Below are positions 51,627-59,472 of a stretch of DNA of 64,000 bases, piece by piece. The first letter of the stretch is position 1, and each line of letters starts with the position of its first letter. The stretch is from Streptomyces violaceoruber (lineage in GTDB: Bacteria > Actinomycetota > Actinomycetes > Streptomycetales > Streptomycetaceae): NCBI GenBank assembly GCA_000720805.1, contig JODI01000007.1:124001-188000 (forward strand). The letters are read 5' to 3'. The notes under the pieces were generated by a model that did not search any database, was not told the DNA's origin, and saw only the letters and a program-made list of their open reading frames with translations. The position numbers and the translations under genes are program-made.

Positions 51627-51866
51627 GACGTGGCCCTCTCGTTCGGTCCGACGGCACGGTCGTGCCGGCTCGCCCACGACAGTGCCGTACCTGATCCTTC
51701 GGCGCGATGACCCCCGAGGTAATGGCGGGCCGGGGTATGGCCGGGCCGGGTAAGGGCCGGAGTGCCGTTTGGTGTCGTAGGGGAACTCGGTAAGGATGAA
51801 TGCCACACGGTTCGATGGTGAACCGCGTGCGAGCAAGCCGTAGTCGATGACGATGGGACGGATGCC

Positions 51867-52316
51867 ATGCCTCTCGAGGGCGAGTACGAACCCAGCCCGG
51901 AGCAGTGGGTGCGCGACCAGGTGGAGCTGTACGAGAGCTCCGGCGGCACCAAGGGGACGACGCTGATGGACACCGGGATGCCCGTCATCCTGCTGACGAC
52001 CCGGGGCGCCAAGAGCGGCAAGCTCCGCAAGACGCCGCTGATGCGCGTCGAGCACGACGGCCGCTACGCCGTGCTCGCCTCCAAGGGCGGGGCGCCCGAG
52101 CACCCGGTCTGGTACTACAACGTCAAGGCCGAGCCGCGGGTGGAACTGCAGGACGGCCCGGCGAAGTGGGACATGACGGCCCGTGAGGTCACCGGGGCGG
52201 AGAAGGCCGAGTGGTGGGAGCGCGCGGTCGCGGCCTACCCGCCGTACGCCGACTACCAGAAGAAGACGGACCGGGAGATCCCACTCTTCGTACTGGAGCC
52301 TGTCGAAGGGAACTGA
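51867..52316 (+). CDS. Deazaflavin (F420)-dependent nitroreductase family protein (Ddn-like)
   Basis: A 149-residue split-barrel protein. [43 protein letters not shown] is the Ddn/FDOR-A signature that binds the F420 phosphate and deazaflavin. Family members use reduced F420 to reduce quinones, nitroaromatics or enones. The ATG at 51867 follows GATGGGACGG. It is divergent from the SnoaL-like gene and followed by two hairpins. Confidence 0.9.
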   Translation: MPLEGEYEPSPEQWVRDQVELYESSGGTKGTTLMDTGMPVILLTTRGAKSGKLRKTPLMRVEHDGRYAVLASKGGAPEHPVWYYNVKAEPRVELQDGPAKWDMTAREVTGAEKAEWWERAVAAYPPYADYQKKTDREIPLFVLEPVEGN

Positions 52317-52349
52317 CCCCCGAGGGGAAGTGAGCCAGTCGAAAACAAT

Positions 52350-52387
52350 GTGCCCGGGGTACGCATGAACCCGCGTCACCCGGGCAC
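52350..52387 (+). terminator. Hairpin downstream of the Ddn-like gene
   Basis: GTGCCCGGG and CCCGGGCAC form a nine-base stem with a 20-base loop, 33 bases past the stop. It is weaker than the next hairpin. Confidence 0.55.
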
Positions 52388-52394
52388 CTGAGGG

Positions 52395-53366
52395 TCAGGC
52401 CCCGCCGCGCTCCCCCGTCGCGGCGGGGCTTTCTCGTGCCTCCTCGGCGGGCCGGTCGGTCACGTCGAGGAAGATCTGGTCCGTCTCGGCGACGGTGCTC
52501 GCGATCGACCGTTTGATCCGTACGGCGACCTCCTCGACCCGTTCACTGTCCAGACCGGGCATCAGGTCGACGCGGGCCGCCACCATGATCGAGTCCAGAC
52601 CCATCTTCATCGTGAACAGCGCCTCCACGCTGTCGATCTCGGGCTGGGCCTCCAGCACCGCCCGGATGCGGCCGCTGGACTCCGGGTCGGCGGCCTCCCC
52701 GATCAGCTGGTCCCGGGCGTCGCGCCCCAGCCGGTAGGCGACGTAGACGAGCAGCGCGCCGATCGCGAGGGACGCGGACGCCTCCCACACGACGTCCCCG
52801 GTGACCATGTGCAGCGCCATGCCGGCCATCGCGAGGGTGACACCGAGCACCGCGGTGCCGTCCTCGGCGACGATCGTGCGCAGCGCCGGGTCGCGCAGAC
52901 CCGCACCGCTCCCGCCCTGCCGGCGCACCTGGTAGAGGGCCCGGAGCAGCGATGTTCCCTCCGCGAGGAAGGCGACGCCCAGCACGATCAGGCCCGCCAC
53001 GTATCCGCTGAACTTCTCCTCGGCACCGTTGCGCAGGGCCTCGACGCCCTGGAAGAAGGAGAAGCAGCCGCCCATCACGAAGATCCCGACGGCCGCCAGC
53101 AGCGACCAGAAGAACCGCTCCTTGCCGTAGCCGAAGGGGTGACGCCGGTCTGCGGGGCGGCGGCTGCGGCGCAGCGCGGCCAGGAGGAAGACTTCGTTGA
53201 GGCTGTCGGCCACGGAGTGCGCGGCCTCCGACAGCAGTGCGGGTGAGGCGGCGAGCAGACCGCCCGCCGCCTTGGCGACGGCTATCACCAGGTTCGCCAC
53301 GAGCGCCACGAGCACAGTGACGCGTGTCTTACGGTCGGCCTTCTGACTTGAGGATGTCCCTGTCAC
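52395..53366 (-). CDS. Cation diffusion facilitator (CDF) transporter
   Basis: A 323-residue divalent-metal:proton antiporter. Six helices are visible; LLSEAAHSVADSLNEVFLL in helix 2 carries the family's His/Asp metal site, and HPFGYGKERFFWSL is the conserved loop. A cytoplasmic alpha/beta domain (SSGRIRAVLEAQPEIDSVEALFTMKMGLDSIMVAARVDL) closes it. Zn, Mn or Fe are possible substrates. The GTG start overlaps the GGAGGTG ribosome-site-like sequence, so the exact start is uncertain. The C-terminal codons contain a terminator for the opposite strand. Confidence 0.9.
   Translation of the reverse strand: MTGTSSSQKADRKTRVTVLVALVANLVIAVAKAAGGLLAASPALLSEAAHSVADSLNEVFLLAALRRSRRPADRRHPFGYGKERFFWSLLAAVGIFVMGGCFSFFQGVEALRNGAEEKFSGYVAGLIVLGVAFLAEGTSLLRALYQVRRQGGSGAGLRDPALRTIVAEDGTAVLGVTLAMAGMALHMVTGDVVWEASASLAIGALLVYVAYRLGRDARDQLIGEAADPESSGRIRAVLEAQPEIDSVEALFTMKMGLDSIMVAARVDLMPGLDSERVEEVAVRIKRSIASTVAETDQIFLDVTDRPAEEARESPAATGERGGA
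52399..52429 (+). terminator. Intrinsic terminator with T-tract inside the end of the CDF gene
   Basis: GCCCCGCCGCG and CGCGGCGGGGC form a perfect 11-bp stem around a nine-base loop, followed by TTTCT. It reads as a terminator for the plus-strand gene, yet lies within the last codons of the convergent transporter gene. Confidence 0.8.
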
Positions 53367-53506
53367 CTCCGCCGACTGCCCCGGTCGGTACGACTCACAC
53401 CGTGCCGTCAGCCGAAAACGGGGAACGCGTTCACCAGGGCGGGCGCACCGCGGTCACGGCGGCGGTGCACCGCTCGTACGGCGGTGCGTGCGCGCAGGGC
53501 ACGGTT

Positions 53507-53622
53507 GCGGGCGCGCCGCAGGGCACAGCGGCGGGTACATCGCGGAAACGGCTGCGGGTACATCGCAGTGACGGCTGCGGGTACCTCGCAGCAACGGCTG
53601 CGGGTGCGCCGCAGGGCACGGC
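53507..53622 (+). repeat. Five tandem copies of a 23-bp unit
   Basis: The units begin GCGGGTACATCGC and end near ACGGCT. They start at 53507, 53531, 53554, 53577 and 53600; the first has one extra base and the outer two are more diverged (GCGGGCGCGCCGC, GCGGGTGCGCCGC). The array ends one base before the AAGGAGGA ribosome site of the reductase gene, so it forms its 5' leader or promoter. The spacing is about two helical turns. Confidence 0.85.
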
Positions 53623-53633
53623 AAGGAGGAGAC

Positions 53634-54659
53634 ATGGGTGCCGGTGAGGACGGCAACGGCGGCTACGGCAGGAAGGCGTTCAAGCGGTCCAAGAGCCACT
53701 TCGCGGACCGGATCACCGCCGACGGCAGGGACGGCTGGCCGGCCGAGGCGGGCCGCTACCGTCTGGTGGTCAGCCGCGCCTGCCCGTGGGCGAGCCGGGC
53801 GCTGGTCTCCCGGCGGCTCCTCGGTCTGGAGGACGCCCTCTCCCTCGCGATCGCCGATCCGATCCAGGACGACCGCAGCTGGCGCTTCACCCTGGACCCG
53901 GACGGCCGCGACCCGGTGCTCGGCATCCGCTACCTCGGTGAGGCGTACGACCGGCGGGAGAGCGACTACCCGGGCGGGGTGAGCGTGCCGGCGATCGTGG
54001 ACGTGCCGAGCGGGAAGCTGGTCACCAACGACTACCAGCAGATCACCCTGGACTTCGCCACCGAATGGACGGCACTGCACCGGGAAGGCGCGCCGGACCT
54101 GTATCCGCGGGCGCTGCGTGACGAGATCGACTCGGTGATGGCGGAGGTCTACGAGGACGTCAACAACGGCGTCTACCGGGCGGGCTTCGCCACCGGCCAG
54201 GAGGAGTACGAGGCCGCGTGCGCGGGCGTCTTCCGACGCCTCGACCTGCTGACACGGCGTCTGACCCGGCAGCGCTACCTGGTCGGTGACACGATCACCG
54301 AGGCGGACATCCGGCTGTTCACCACACTGGTCCGTTTCGACGCCGTCTACCACGGTCACTTCAAGTGCAACCAGTGGAAACTTTCGGAGAACCCGGTCCT
54401 GTGGGCGTACGTCCGCGACCTCTACCAGACGCCGGGCTTCGGCGACACCGTCGACTTCGACCACATCAAGCGGCACTACTACCAGGTGCACACCGGCATC
54501 AACCCGACGGCCATCGTGCCCCTCGGCCCGGACCTTTCCGGCTGGCTGACGCCCCATCACCGGGAGGAACTGGGCGGCCGGCCGTTCGGCGACGGGACAC
54601 CGCCGGGCCCGGTGCCGGCGGCCGAGGCGGTCCCGGCGCACCACCAACCCACCCGCTGA
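53634..54659 (+). CDS. Glutathionyl-hydroquinone reductase-like GST (Xi class)
   Basis: A 341-residue thioredoxin-fold/GST protein. SRACPWASRALVSRRLLGL contains the catalytic Cys50 of the CPWA motif. SVPAIVDVPSGKLVTNDYQQI and ITEADIRLFTTLVRFDAVYHGHFKCN are hallmarks of the YqjG/ECM4 family, which reduces glutathionyl-hydroquinones. Streptomyces uses mycothiol rather than glutathione, so the natural thiol adduct may differ. The ATG follows AAGGAGGA and the 23-bp repeat array. A small DUF4235 gene starts 14 bases downstream. Confidence 0.92.
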   Translation: MGAGEDGNGGYGRKAFKRSKSHFADRITADGRDGWPAEAGRYRLVVSRACPWASRALVSRRLLGLEDALSLAIADPIQDDRSWRFTLDPDGRDPVLGIRYLGEAYDRRESDYPGGVSVPAIVDVPSGKLVTNDYQQITLDFATEWTALHREGAPDLYPRALRDEIDSVMAEVYEDVNNGVYRAGFATGQEEYEAACAGVFRRLDLLTRRLTRQRYLVGDTITEADIRLFTTLVRFDAVYHGHFKCNQWKLSENPVLWAYVRDLYQTPGFGDTVDFDHIKRHYYQVHTGINPTAIVPLGPDLSGWLTPHHREELGGRPFGDGTPPGPVPAAEAVPAHHQPTR

Positions 54660-54673
54660 CCAAGGAGATTCAC

Positions 54674-54970
54674 GTGGCAAAGAAGAAGAAGCTGCCCCTC
54701 GCCTACAAGCCCCTCGGCTTCGTGCTGGGCTGGACGAGCGGAACGCTGGCGGGACTGGCCTTCCAGAAGACCTGGAAGGCGATCCGGCACGAGGACGACG
54801 CGCCCGACGCCCTGGACCGTGACCGCGGCTGGGGAGAGATCCTGCTGGCCGCCGCGGTCCAGGGCGCCATCTTCGCCGTGGTCCGCAGCGCGGTGGACCG
54901 CGCAGGCGCCACAGCCATCGAACGCTCCACCGGAGTCTGGCCGGCCGATGAGAAGGGCGGCCGCGACTGA
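54674..54970 (+). CDS. DUF4235 membrane protein
   Basis: A 98-residue protein. KPLGFVLGWTSGTLAGLAFQKTWKAI and GWGEILLAAAVQGAIFAVVRSAVDRAGATAIERSTGVWP match the DUF4235 family: two short hydrophobic segments separated by a charged loop, common in actinobacteria and of unknown function. The GTG start has AAGGAG eight bases upstream and lies 14 bases after the reductase gene, so they are probably co-transcribed. Confidence 0.87.
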   Translation: MAKKKKLPLAYKPLGFVLGWTSGTLAGLAFQKTWKAIRHEDDAPDALDRDRGWGEILLAAAVQGAIFAVVRSAVDRAGATAIERSTGVWPADEKGGRD

Positions 54971-55729
54971 CCGGGGCCCCTGCCGGGTCCGGTCGAGACC
55001 TCCCGGGCAGGCCCCGGGGGTGTGACCCGGACCGGGGGGGTCCTGGCCCGGACCGGGTTGAGGATTCGTGTCCCGGACCGGGGAATGGTGGTGGCCCGGA
55101 CCGGGGGACGTCTGACCGGCTGATGCGGGGAAAGCACCCCGGACGGGCCGGGCGACCGCCCCTGGAGCCGGGCTGGGCGACGCCCCTGTCCAGGGCCAGG
55201 CGGAGGGAAGTCCTGGGCGCGGGGCGCTTCCGCCGGGCCGGGCGGGGCCCGGCCGTGCGGGCAGTTCCATGCCGCGGTAACCCGCACCCCGGCCGGCCGC
55301 TCGGCGAGCGCCCGCACCTGCGGGTTGGGCGTCCAGCAGCCGACCGTGGCCGACGCGCAGGTCGGCCCCGCCGGCCGTGACAGGCGGCCCCGCCGGGCTT
55401 GCGTAGGGTCCGGCTCAGCTCGGGCGCTGTACCGGCTGGTTGGAACCTCGATTCCCTCAGGCCCCGCACGGTCCAGACGTCGACCATGCTGGGCGCAGCC
55501 CGCCCTGCCTGGACATCCTCCTCGGCCCAAGTGGCCGCCGGTCTACCCTCGTTCGTCCCTCCGGGCAGGCTGAGCTCCGCTCCACCCTGGCTTGTCCCCC
55601 GGCAGGTCGGGCGCCGCTCGGACCGGTTCACGCACCCCTCAGCCTGACTCGGGCACCGCTCAGCCCGGTTCACACCCCCAGCGTGACGCGGACGGCACGC
55701 GCCGCTTCTCGTGGCTCAGCTGCCCGACC
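54971..55729. other. Gene-free region with four CCCGGACCGGG boxes
   Basis: About 760 bases. Open frames exist on both strands, but they are proline/arginine-rich shadows of GC-rich DNA without ribosome sites, so I call none. The region contains a cluster of palindrome-like boxes at 55026-55105. Nothing else stands out. Confidence 0.55.
55026..55105. repeat. Four copies of the near-palindrome CCCGGACCGGG
   Basis: Identical 11-base boxes begin at 55026, 55047, 55072 and 55095, spaced 21, 25 and 23 bases, close to two helical turns each. Each reads nearly the same on both strands. They follow the DUF4235 gene by about 55 bases. They may be serial regulator sites or a repeat-based hairpin array. 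Confidence 0.75.
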
Positions 55730-56122
55730 TCAGCCCTGTTTGGGTGCCGTCGACGGGATGAGGCGGAGGGTGAAGGAGTGGCCGGCCGGGTCGGCGAAGC
55801 CGCGTTCCTCGTACGGGCCGGTCGCGTCCTTTGTCTCCAGGGGACGTCCACCGAGTCCGATGACCTTGCGTTCCGCCTCGTCCAGGTCCTCCACCACGAA
55901 GTCCAGGTGGGCCTGGAGGGCGTTCTCCGGACGGGGCCAGCTCGGCGGTGTCGCGTTCACGTCGCGGCGGAACGCCAGCCGCAGCCCGTCACCACCCCTG
56001 ATCTCCACCCGGTTGGCACTCTCGTGCGTCTGCTCGGCCTCCAGCAGTTCCTTGTAGAACACCGCGAGCTTCTCCGGCTCGGCACAGTCGAGCACGACGA
56101 CGCCCGCTTTCACCAACGCCAT
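55730..56122 (-). CDS. VOC (glyoxalase/dioxygenase fold) family protein
   Basis: A 130-residue protein with two beta-alpha-beta-beta-beta modules. KAGVVVLDCAEPEKLAVFYKELL is the standard VOC opening and ERGFADPAGHSFTLRLIP the closing strand. One module metal position reads His in LQAHLDFVVEDL. It may be a lyase, isomerase or drug-binding resistance protein; no pathway is evident. The ATG follows GGAGGAG. Confidence 0.88.
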   Translation of the reverse strand: MALVKAGVVVLDCAEPEKLAVFYKELLEAEQTHESANRVEIRGGDGLRLAFRRDVNATPPSWPRPENALQAHLDFVVEDLDEAERKVIGLGGRPLETKDATGPYEERGFADPAGHSFTLRLIPSTAPKQG

Positions 56123-56314
56123 GTCTCCTCCGAAGGTTTCGGGGCGCGGGACGTTCGTGCCCCGCAGCCCTGTACCTTGCGGATATCCCGAGCCGCCCGG
56201 TTCAGTCGATTACCGGCGACTTCCCGTACTGGGGCGACTTCCCGCGCCGCATCACCCACCCAGGCCCCATCGCGCACCTGAGGCTCCATCAGTCATCCGT
56301 GCCGGATCGGCCCC

Positions 56315-56460
56315 TCAGCGCTCCGGCGCCACCCTCGCGCCGGCCGACCTCGTGATCCTGGACCGCGATCCGTTCGAGGCGCCGTCGGAGGCGATCGCCC
56401 GGACGCGGGTGGCGCAGACCTACGTCGGCGGCGAACGCGTGACGCGGCCGGGTGAGGTGT
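56315..56460 (+). pseudogene. Amidohydrolase C-terminal remnant
   Basis: One frame reads ATLAPADLVILDRDPFEAP followed by IARTRVAQTYVGGERV. This is the characteristic C-terminal end of metal-dependent amidohydrolases (YtcJ/imidazolonepropionase-like: ADLVVLDRDPF...TYVGG). Nothing upstream or downstream completes the enzyme, and the frame runs on into the operator region. It looks like what remains after a deletion. Expression is unlikely. Confidence 0.55.
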
Positions 56461-56482
56461 TTGCCGGGCCTCACGGATCTCC

Positions 56483-56523
56483 TCCTGGACAGGTGTCCAT
56501 GTATGGTGGGCACCTGTCCAGGA
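56483..56523 (+). promoter_or_regulatory. 17-bp inverted-repeat operator of the DUF1304-TetR operon
   Basis: TCCTGGACAGGTGTCCA (56483-56499) and TGGGCACCTGTCCAGGA (56507-56523) are inverted repeats with one mismatch, separated by seven bases. Each arm contains a GGACAGGTG core. It lies 35 bases before the DUF1304 start, and the TetR regulator is the second gene, so autorepression is likely. Confidence 0.75.
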
Positions 56524-56558
56524 AATCTTCAGGAAACCTGTGTGAGGAGCGCCCCCGC

Positions 56559-56921
56559 GTGGAGATCGTCGCGAACGTACTCGTGGGGCTGGTGGCCGCC
56601 CTGCACGGCTACATCCTGGTGATGGAGATGTTCCTGTGGCAGAAGAAGCCGGGCAGAGGACTGCACGGCTTCGACCCCGAGATGGCCCGGGCGACCGCGC
56701 CGATGGCCGCCAACCAGGGGCTCTACAACGGCTTCCTCGCAGCCGGCCTGGTCTGGGGCCTGATCGCCGCCGATCCGACCGGGTTCCGGGCGCAGGTGTT
56801 CTTCCTGTGCTGTGTCGTGGTCGCGGGCGTGTTCGGGGCCGCCACGGCCAACCGCCGGATCCTGTTCGCACAGGCCGTGCCGGGCGCCCTCGCCCTGGGC
56901 GCCGTGCTGATCGCGGGGTGA
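56559..56921 (+). CDS. DUF1304 membrane protein
   Basis: A 120-residue four-helix membrane protein. ANVLVGLVAALHGYILVMEMFLWQ and MAANQGLYNGFLAAGLVWGLI are the family landmarks (HxxixxxEM and NQGxYNGFL). DUF1304 proteins are uncharacterised small membrane proteins often regulated by adjacent TetR or MarR proteins. The GTG start follows GAGGAGC. The TetR gene begins five bases after the stop. Given TetR control, a role in tolerance to a small molecule is possible. Confidence 0.88.
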   Translation: MEIVANVLVGLVAALHGYILVMEMFLWQKKPGRGLHGFDPEMARATAPMAANQGLYNGFLAAGLVWGLIAADPTGFRAQVFFLCCVVVAGVFGAATANRRILFAQAVPGALALGAVLIAG

Positions 56922-56925
56922 GCCG

Positions 56926-57489
56926 GTGAGCCGCGGCGGGCCCGAGGACCCGCGGGCCGCGCGCACCAGGGAGCGGCTGCGCCGGGCTCTTCTCGACGAG
57001 TGCGCCGAGCGGCCCCTGGCGGAGGTCGGCGTGGCCGCGCTGGTGCGACGCGCCGGAGTGGGGCGGGCCACGTTCTACGTGCACTACACCGGCCTGGAGA
57101 CGCTGGCGGTCGACGCCTGCGCGGACGTCGTACGGGAGGCCGTGGAGGCGCTGCACGCCTGGCGCGGGCGGCCCGACCCGGTGCACGCGCCGCCCGCGCT
57201 GGCGGAGTTCTTCGCCTCGCTCGCCCCGCATGCCGCCTTGTACCGGGCCCTGCTCGCGCCGGGCGGCGGCGGCCCGCTCGGGCGGGTGCTGCACCGGGAT
57301 CTGCGGGCCTACAGCCTGCGCGAACGCGAACTCGCCGGCGCGGCGGACGCGCCCCTGGTCGCCTCGGCCGTCGCCGCCACCTTCGCCGGGGTGCTGGCCG
57401 ACTGGCTGCACGGCCTGCTCGAAGCCGACGCCGCCGGCATCGCCGACCAGGTCTGGCAGTTGCTGGTCGCCCTGCACGCGAGCAGGTGA
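56926..57489 (+). CDS. TetR-family regulator
   Basis: A 187-residue repressor. The N-terminal helix-turn-helix reads ARTRERLRRALLDECAERPLAEVGVAALVRRAGVGRATFYVHYTGLETL, a textbook TetR DNA-binding domain. The helical C-terminal ligand domain follows (about 60-187). It forms an operon with the DUF1304 gene and probably binds the 17-bp inverted repeat upstream of it. Its stop is three bases from the stop of the convergent lipoprotein gene. Confidence 0.9.
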   Translation: MSRGGPEDPRAARTRERLRRALLDECAERPLAEVGVAALVRRAGVGRATFYVHYTGLETLAVDACADVVREAVEALHAWRGRPDPVHAPPALAEFFASLAPHAALYRALLAPGGGGPLGRVLHRDLRAYSLRERELAGAADAPLVASAVAATFAGVLADWLHGLLEADAAGIADQVWQLLVALHASR

Positions 57490-57492
57490 GCC

Positions 57493-58344
57493 TCACCTGC
57501 AGCCCAGGCCCCCGTTCGCCGCGGGCCACTTCTCCACGCCGTCGGGGGTGCGGACGTACGCCGTCCAGGTGCTGTCGGTCCGCCACAACTGCCAGTCACC
57601 GTACCGGTATCCGGTGTCGCGGGCGTCGGCGGGCAGGCGGACGTCACCGTCGTACGGAGCGGTCAGCGTGGTGCTGTCCAGTACGCCCTGCGGGTCGCGG
57701 ACGTAGAGCCTGGCCTCCTTTCCCTGCCCGGTGGCCAGGAAATGCGCCTTCTCCCAGCCGCAGTGGGCATCGCCCTCGCGGCTGCTCACCTCGGTGACCG
57801 GTACCCGGTTGCCCTCGGTGTCGGTCCAGATCTCCCAGCCCTGCGCTTCGGCGAGGCTCGCCGGGAGTTCGGCCGGGTCGCAGGAGGCGCTGGTCTCCGG
57901 GCCCCAACCGGGCGCCTTCCGGCGGTCCTTGGCGACGACGACCGCCGCTTTGGTCCGGCCGCCGACGTCGAGGGAGTACAGCACCCGGTCCGCCTCCACG
58001 CGTTCGGCGCGGTAGCCGGAGCGCGGGAGGTCCGGCTGCTCGATGTCGAAGTAGGCCGCCAGCCCCTCCTCAGGGGTGTCCCCGCCGTCGCCCTCGCTCC
58101 ACGTCTCGCCGCCACCGCCGGAGTAGATGTCTCCGTCGCACTCCAACGCCCGCCCGGCGGCGCCCGATTCGACGCGTGCGGCCCGGACGCCGCTCTCGTC
58201 GAGGTCTTGGGCGGGCACGTGCAGGGGCCCACTGTAGGGCGTGCCCGGGGCGGTGCCCTCGACCACCAGCCCCGTCCCGTCGCCGCCACATCCCACCAGC
58301 GTCACGGCCGCCAGTGCTGTCACCGCCGCGAATACTGCGCGCAT
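57493..58344 (-). CDS. Hypothetical lipoprotein
   Basis: A 283-residue exported protein. MRAVFAAVTALAAVTLVGC is a lipoprotein signal with Cys19 as the lipidated residue. The mature part is acidic with Cys in ALECDG, SASCDP, DAHCGW and LGCR, probably two disulfides, and several Trp-rich strands (GWEIWTDTEGN; GDWQLWRTDSTWTAYV). I do not recognise a family. The ATG at 58344 has AGGGG upstream. It is convergent with the TetR gene. Confidence 0.75.
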   Translation of the reverse strand: MRAVFAAVTALAAVTLVGCGGDGTGLVVEGTAPGTPYSGPLHVPAQDLDESGVRAARVESGAAGRALECDGDIYSGGGGETWSEGDGGDTPEEGLAAYFDIEQPDLPRSGYRAERVEADRVLYSLDVGGRTKAAVVVAKDRRKAPGWGPETSASCDPAELPASLAEAQGWEIWTDTEGNRVPVTEVSSREGDAHCGWEKAHFLATGQGKEARLYVRDPQGVLDSTTLTAPYDGDVRLPADARDTGYRYGDWQLWRTDSTWTAYVRTPDGVEKWPAANGGLGCR

Positions 58345-58405
58345 CCCCACCCCTGTTCCCCCGCCGTCGGTCCTGTTCCTCCGACGCGGCGACGGCACGG
58401 AACGT

Positions 58406-59401
58406 TCAGCGGGCGGCCGCCTGGAACGTACGCCGGTAGGCCTGCGGCGAGACACCGATCGCCGCGTGCAGGTGCTGGCGCAGGGAGGCGGCGGTCGCGA
58501 AGCCGACCTGGCCGGCGATCTGGTCCACCGACAGGTCGCTGGCCTCCAGCAGATGGCGGGCCCGGGCGACGCGCTGCTGGATCAGCCAGCGGCCCGGGCT
58601 CATGCCGACCTCCTCGTTGAAGCGGCGGGCGAAGGTGCGCAGGCTCATCCGGGCGTGGGCGGCCAGGTCTGCCAGGGTCAGGGGTTCGTGGAGGCGCTCC
58701 AGGGCCCAGGCCCGGGTGGCGGCGGTGCCGACGGCGGCGCTTTGCGGGACCGGCTGCTCGATGTACTGGGCCTGTCCGCCGTCCCGGAACGGCGGGACCA
58801 CACAGCGTCGGGCGACCTGGTTGGCCAGTTCGCTGCCGTGGTCCGTGCGGACGATGTGCAGGCAGACGTCGACGCCGGAGGCGGCTCCGGCCGAGGTGAG
58901 GATCCGGCCGTCGTCGACGAACAGTACGTCCGGGTCGAGATCGACGGTCGGGTACATCCGCCGGAACCTGTCGCTCATCTGCCAGTGCGTGGTGGCCCTG
59001 CGGCCGTCGAGGAGGCCCGCGGCGGCGAGGACGAAGGCGGCCGTACAGATCGAGACGAGCCGCGCGTCAGGGCGGATCCGCGCCAGCGCGGCGGCGACCT
59101 CGGCGGGCATTTCGACGGGGATGTGTGACGGGTCCATGGAGGCGATGACCACGGTGTCCGCGGTGGCCAGGACCTCGGGGCCGTGGTCGACGGTGACGGT
59201 GAAGTCGGCGTTGGTGCGCACCGGTCGGCCGTCGGCCGTGCAGGTCAGCACCTCGTACCGGCCGTCGGCGGCGCCGAAGATCCGGCTGGGGATACCCAGC
59301 TCGAACGGGTACACCCCGTCCAGGGCCAGCACCACGACCCGCTCGACCCGGTCACCGGCCCCGTCCGGGACCCGCTGCACTTCCTGCTCCCCGTCACCCA
59401 T
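58406..59401 (-). CDS. GlxA-type AraC regulator (DJ-1/PfpI domain + AraC HTH)
   Basis: A 331-residue regulator. The N-terminal DJ-1/PfpI-like domain (about 20-190: VVLALDGVYPFELGIPSRIF; SICTAAFVLAAAGLLDGRRATTHW) is the amidase-like sensor of the GlxA group, with a Cys in the nucleophile elbow (SICTAAF). The C-terminal AraC module has two complete HTHs (TLADLAAHARMSLRTFARRFNEE; IAGQVGFATAASLRQHLHAAIG). The quinone-oxidoreductase-like gene diverges 71 bases away, and a TGGCA-based palindrome lies between them and reaches the start codon, so mutual and autoregulation is likely. This pairing is common in Streptomyces. Confidence 0.9.
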   Translation of the reverse strand: MGDGEQEVQRVPDGAGDRVERVVVLALDGVYPFELGIPSRIFGAADGRYEVLTCTADGRPVRTNADFTVTVDHGPEVLATADTVVIASMDPSHIPVEMPAEVAAALARIRPDARLVSICTAAFVLAAAGLLDGRRATTHWQMSDRFRRMYPTVDLDPDVLFVDDGRILTSAGAASGVDVCLHIVRTDHGSELANQVARRCVVPPFRDGGQAQYIEQPVPQSAAVGTAATRAWALERLHEPLTLADLAAHARMSLRTFARRFNEEVGMSPGRWLIQQRVARARHLLEASDLSVDQIAGQVGFATAASLRQHLHAAIGVSPQAYRRTFQAAAR

Positions 59402-59436
59402 GGCATGATCTTATCGAAGATTGGCAATCATGCCAT
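59400..59436. promoter_or_regulatory. Divergent operator with TGGCA/TGCCA half-sites
   Basis: ATGGCATGAT (59400-59409) and ATCATGCCAT (59427-59436) are perfect 10-base inverted repeats 17 bases apart. A third half-site, TGGCA at 59422-59426, makes TGGCA-N4-TGCCA with the right arm. The site overlaps the GlxA-type regulator's start codon and precedes the oxidoreductase gene by 37 bases. Confidence 0.7.
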
Positions 59437-59472
59437 TTTCCCGCTGGGCGATCCCGGGCAGGCTTGTTCACC

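Noticed and set aside
53507..53622. Possible CRISPR array or small repeat protein
   Set aside because: 23-base units are contiguous with no spacers, and the frame across them has no separate start; treated as a promoter/leader repeat.
54703..55530. Minus-strand frame of 275 codons across the gene-free region
   Set aside because: It is antisense to the DUF4235 gene at its end and Pro/Arg-rich, typical of spurious frames in GC-rich DNA.
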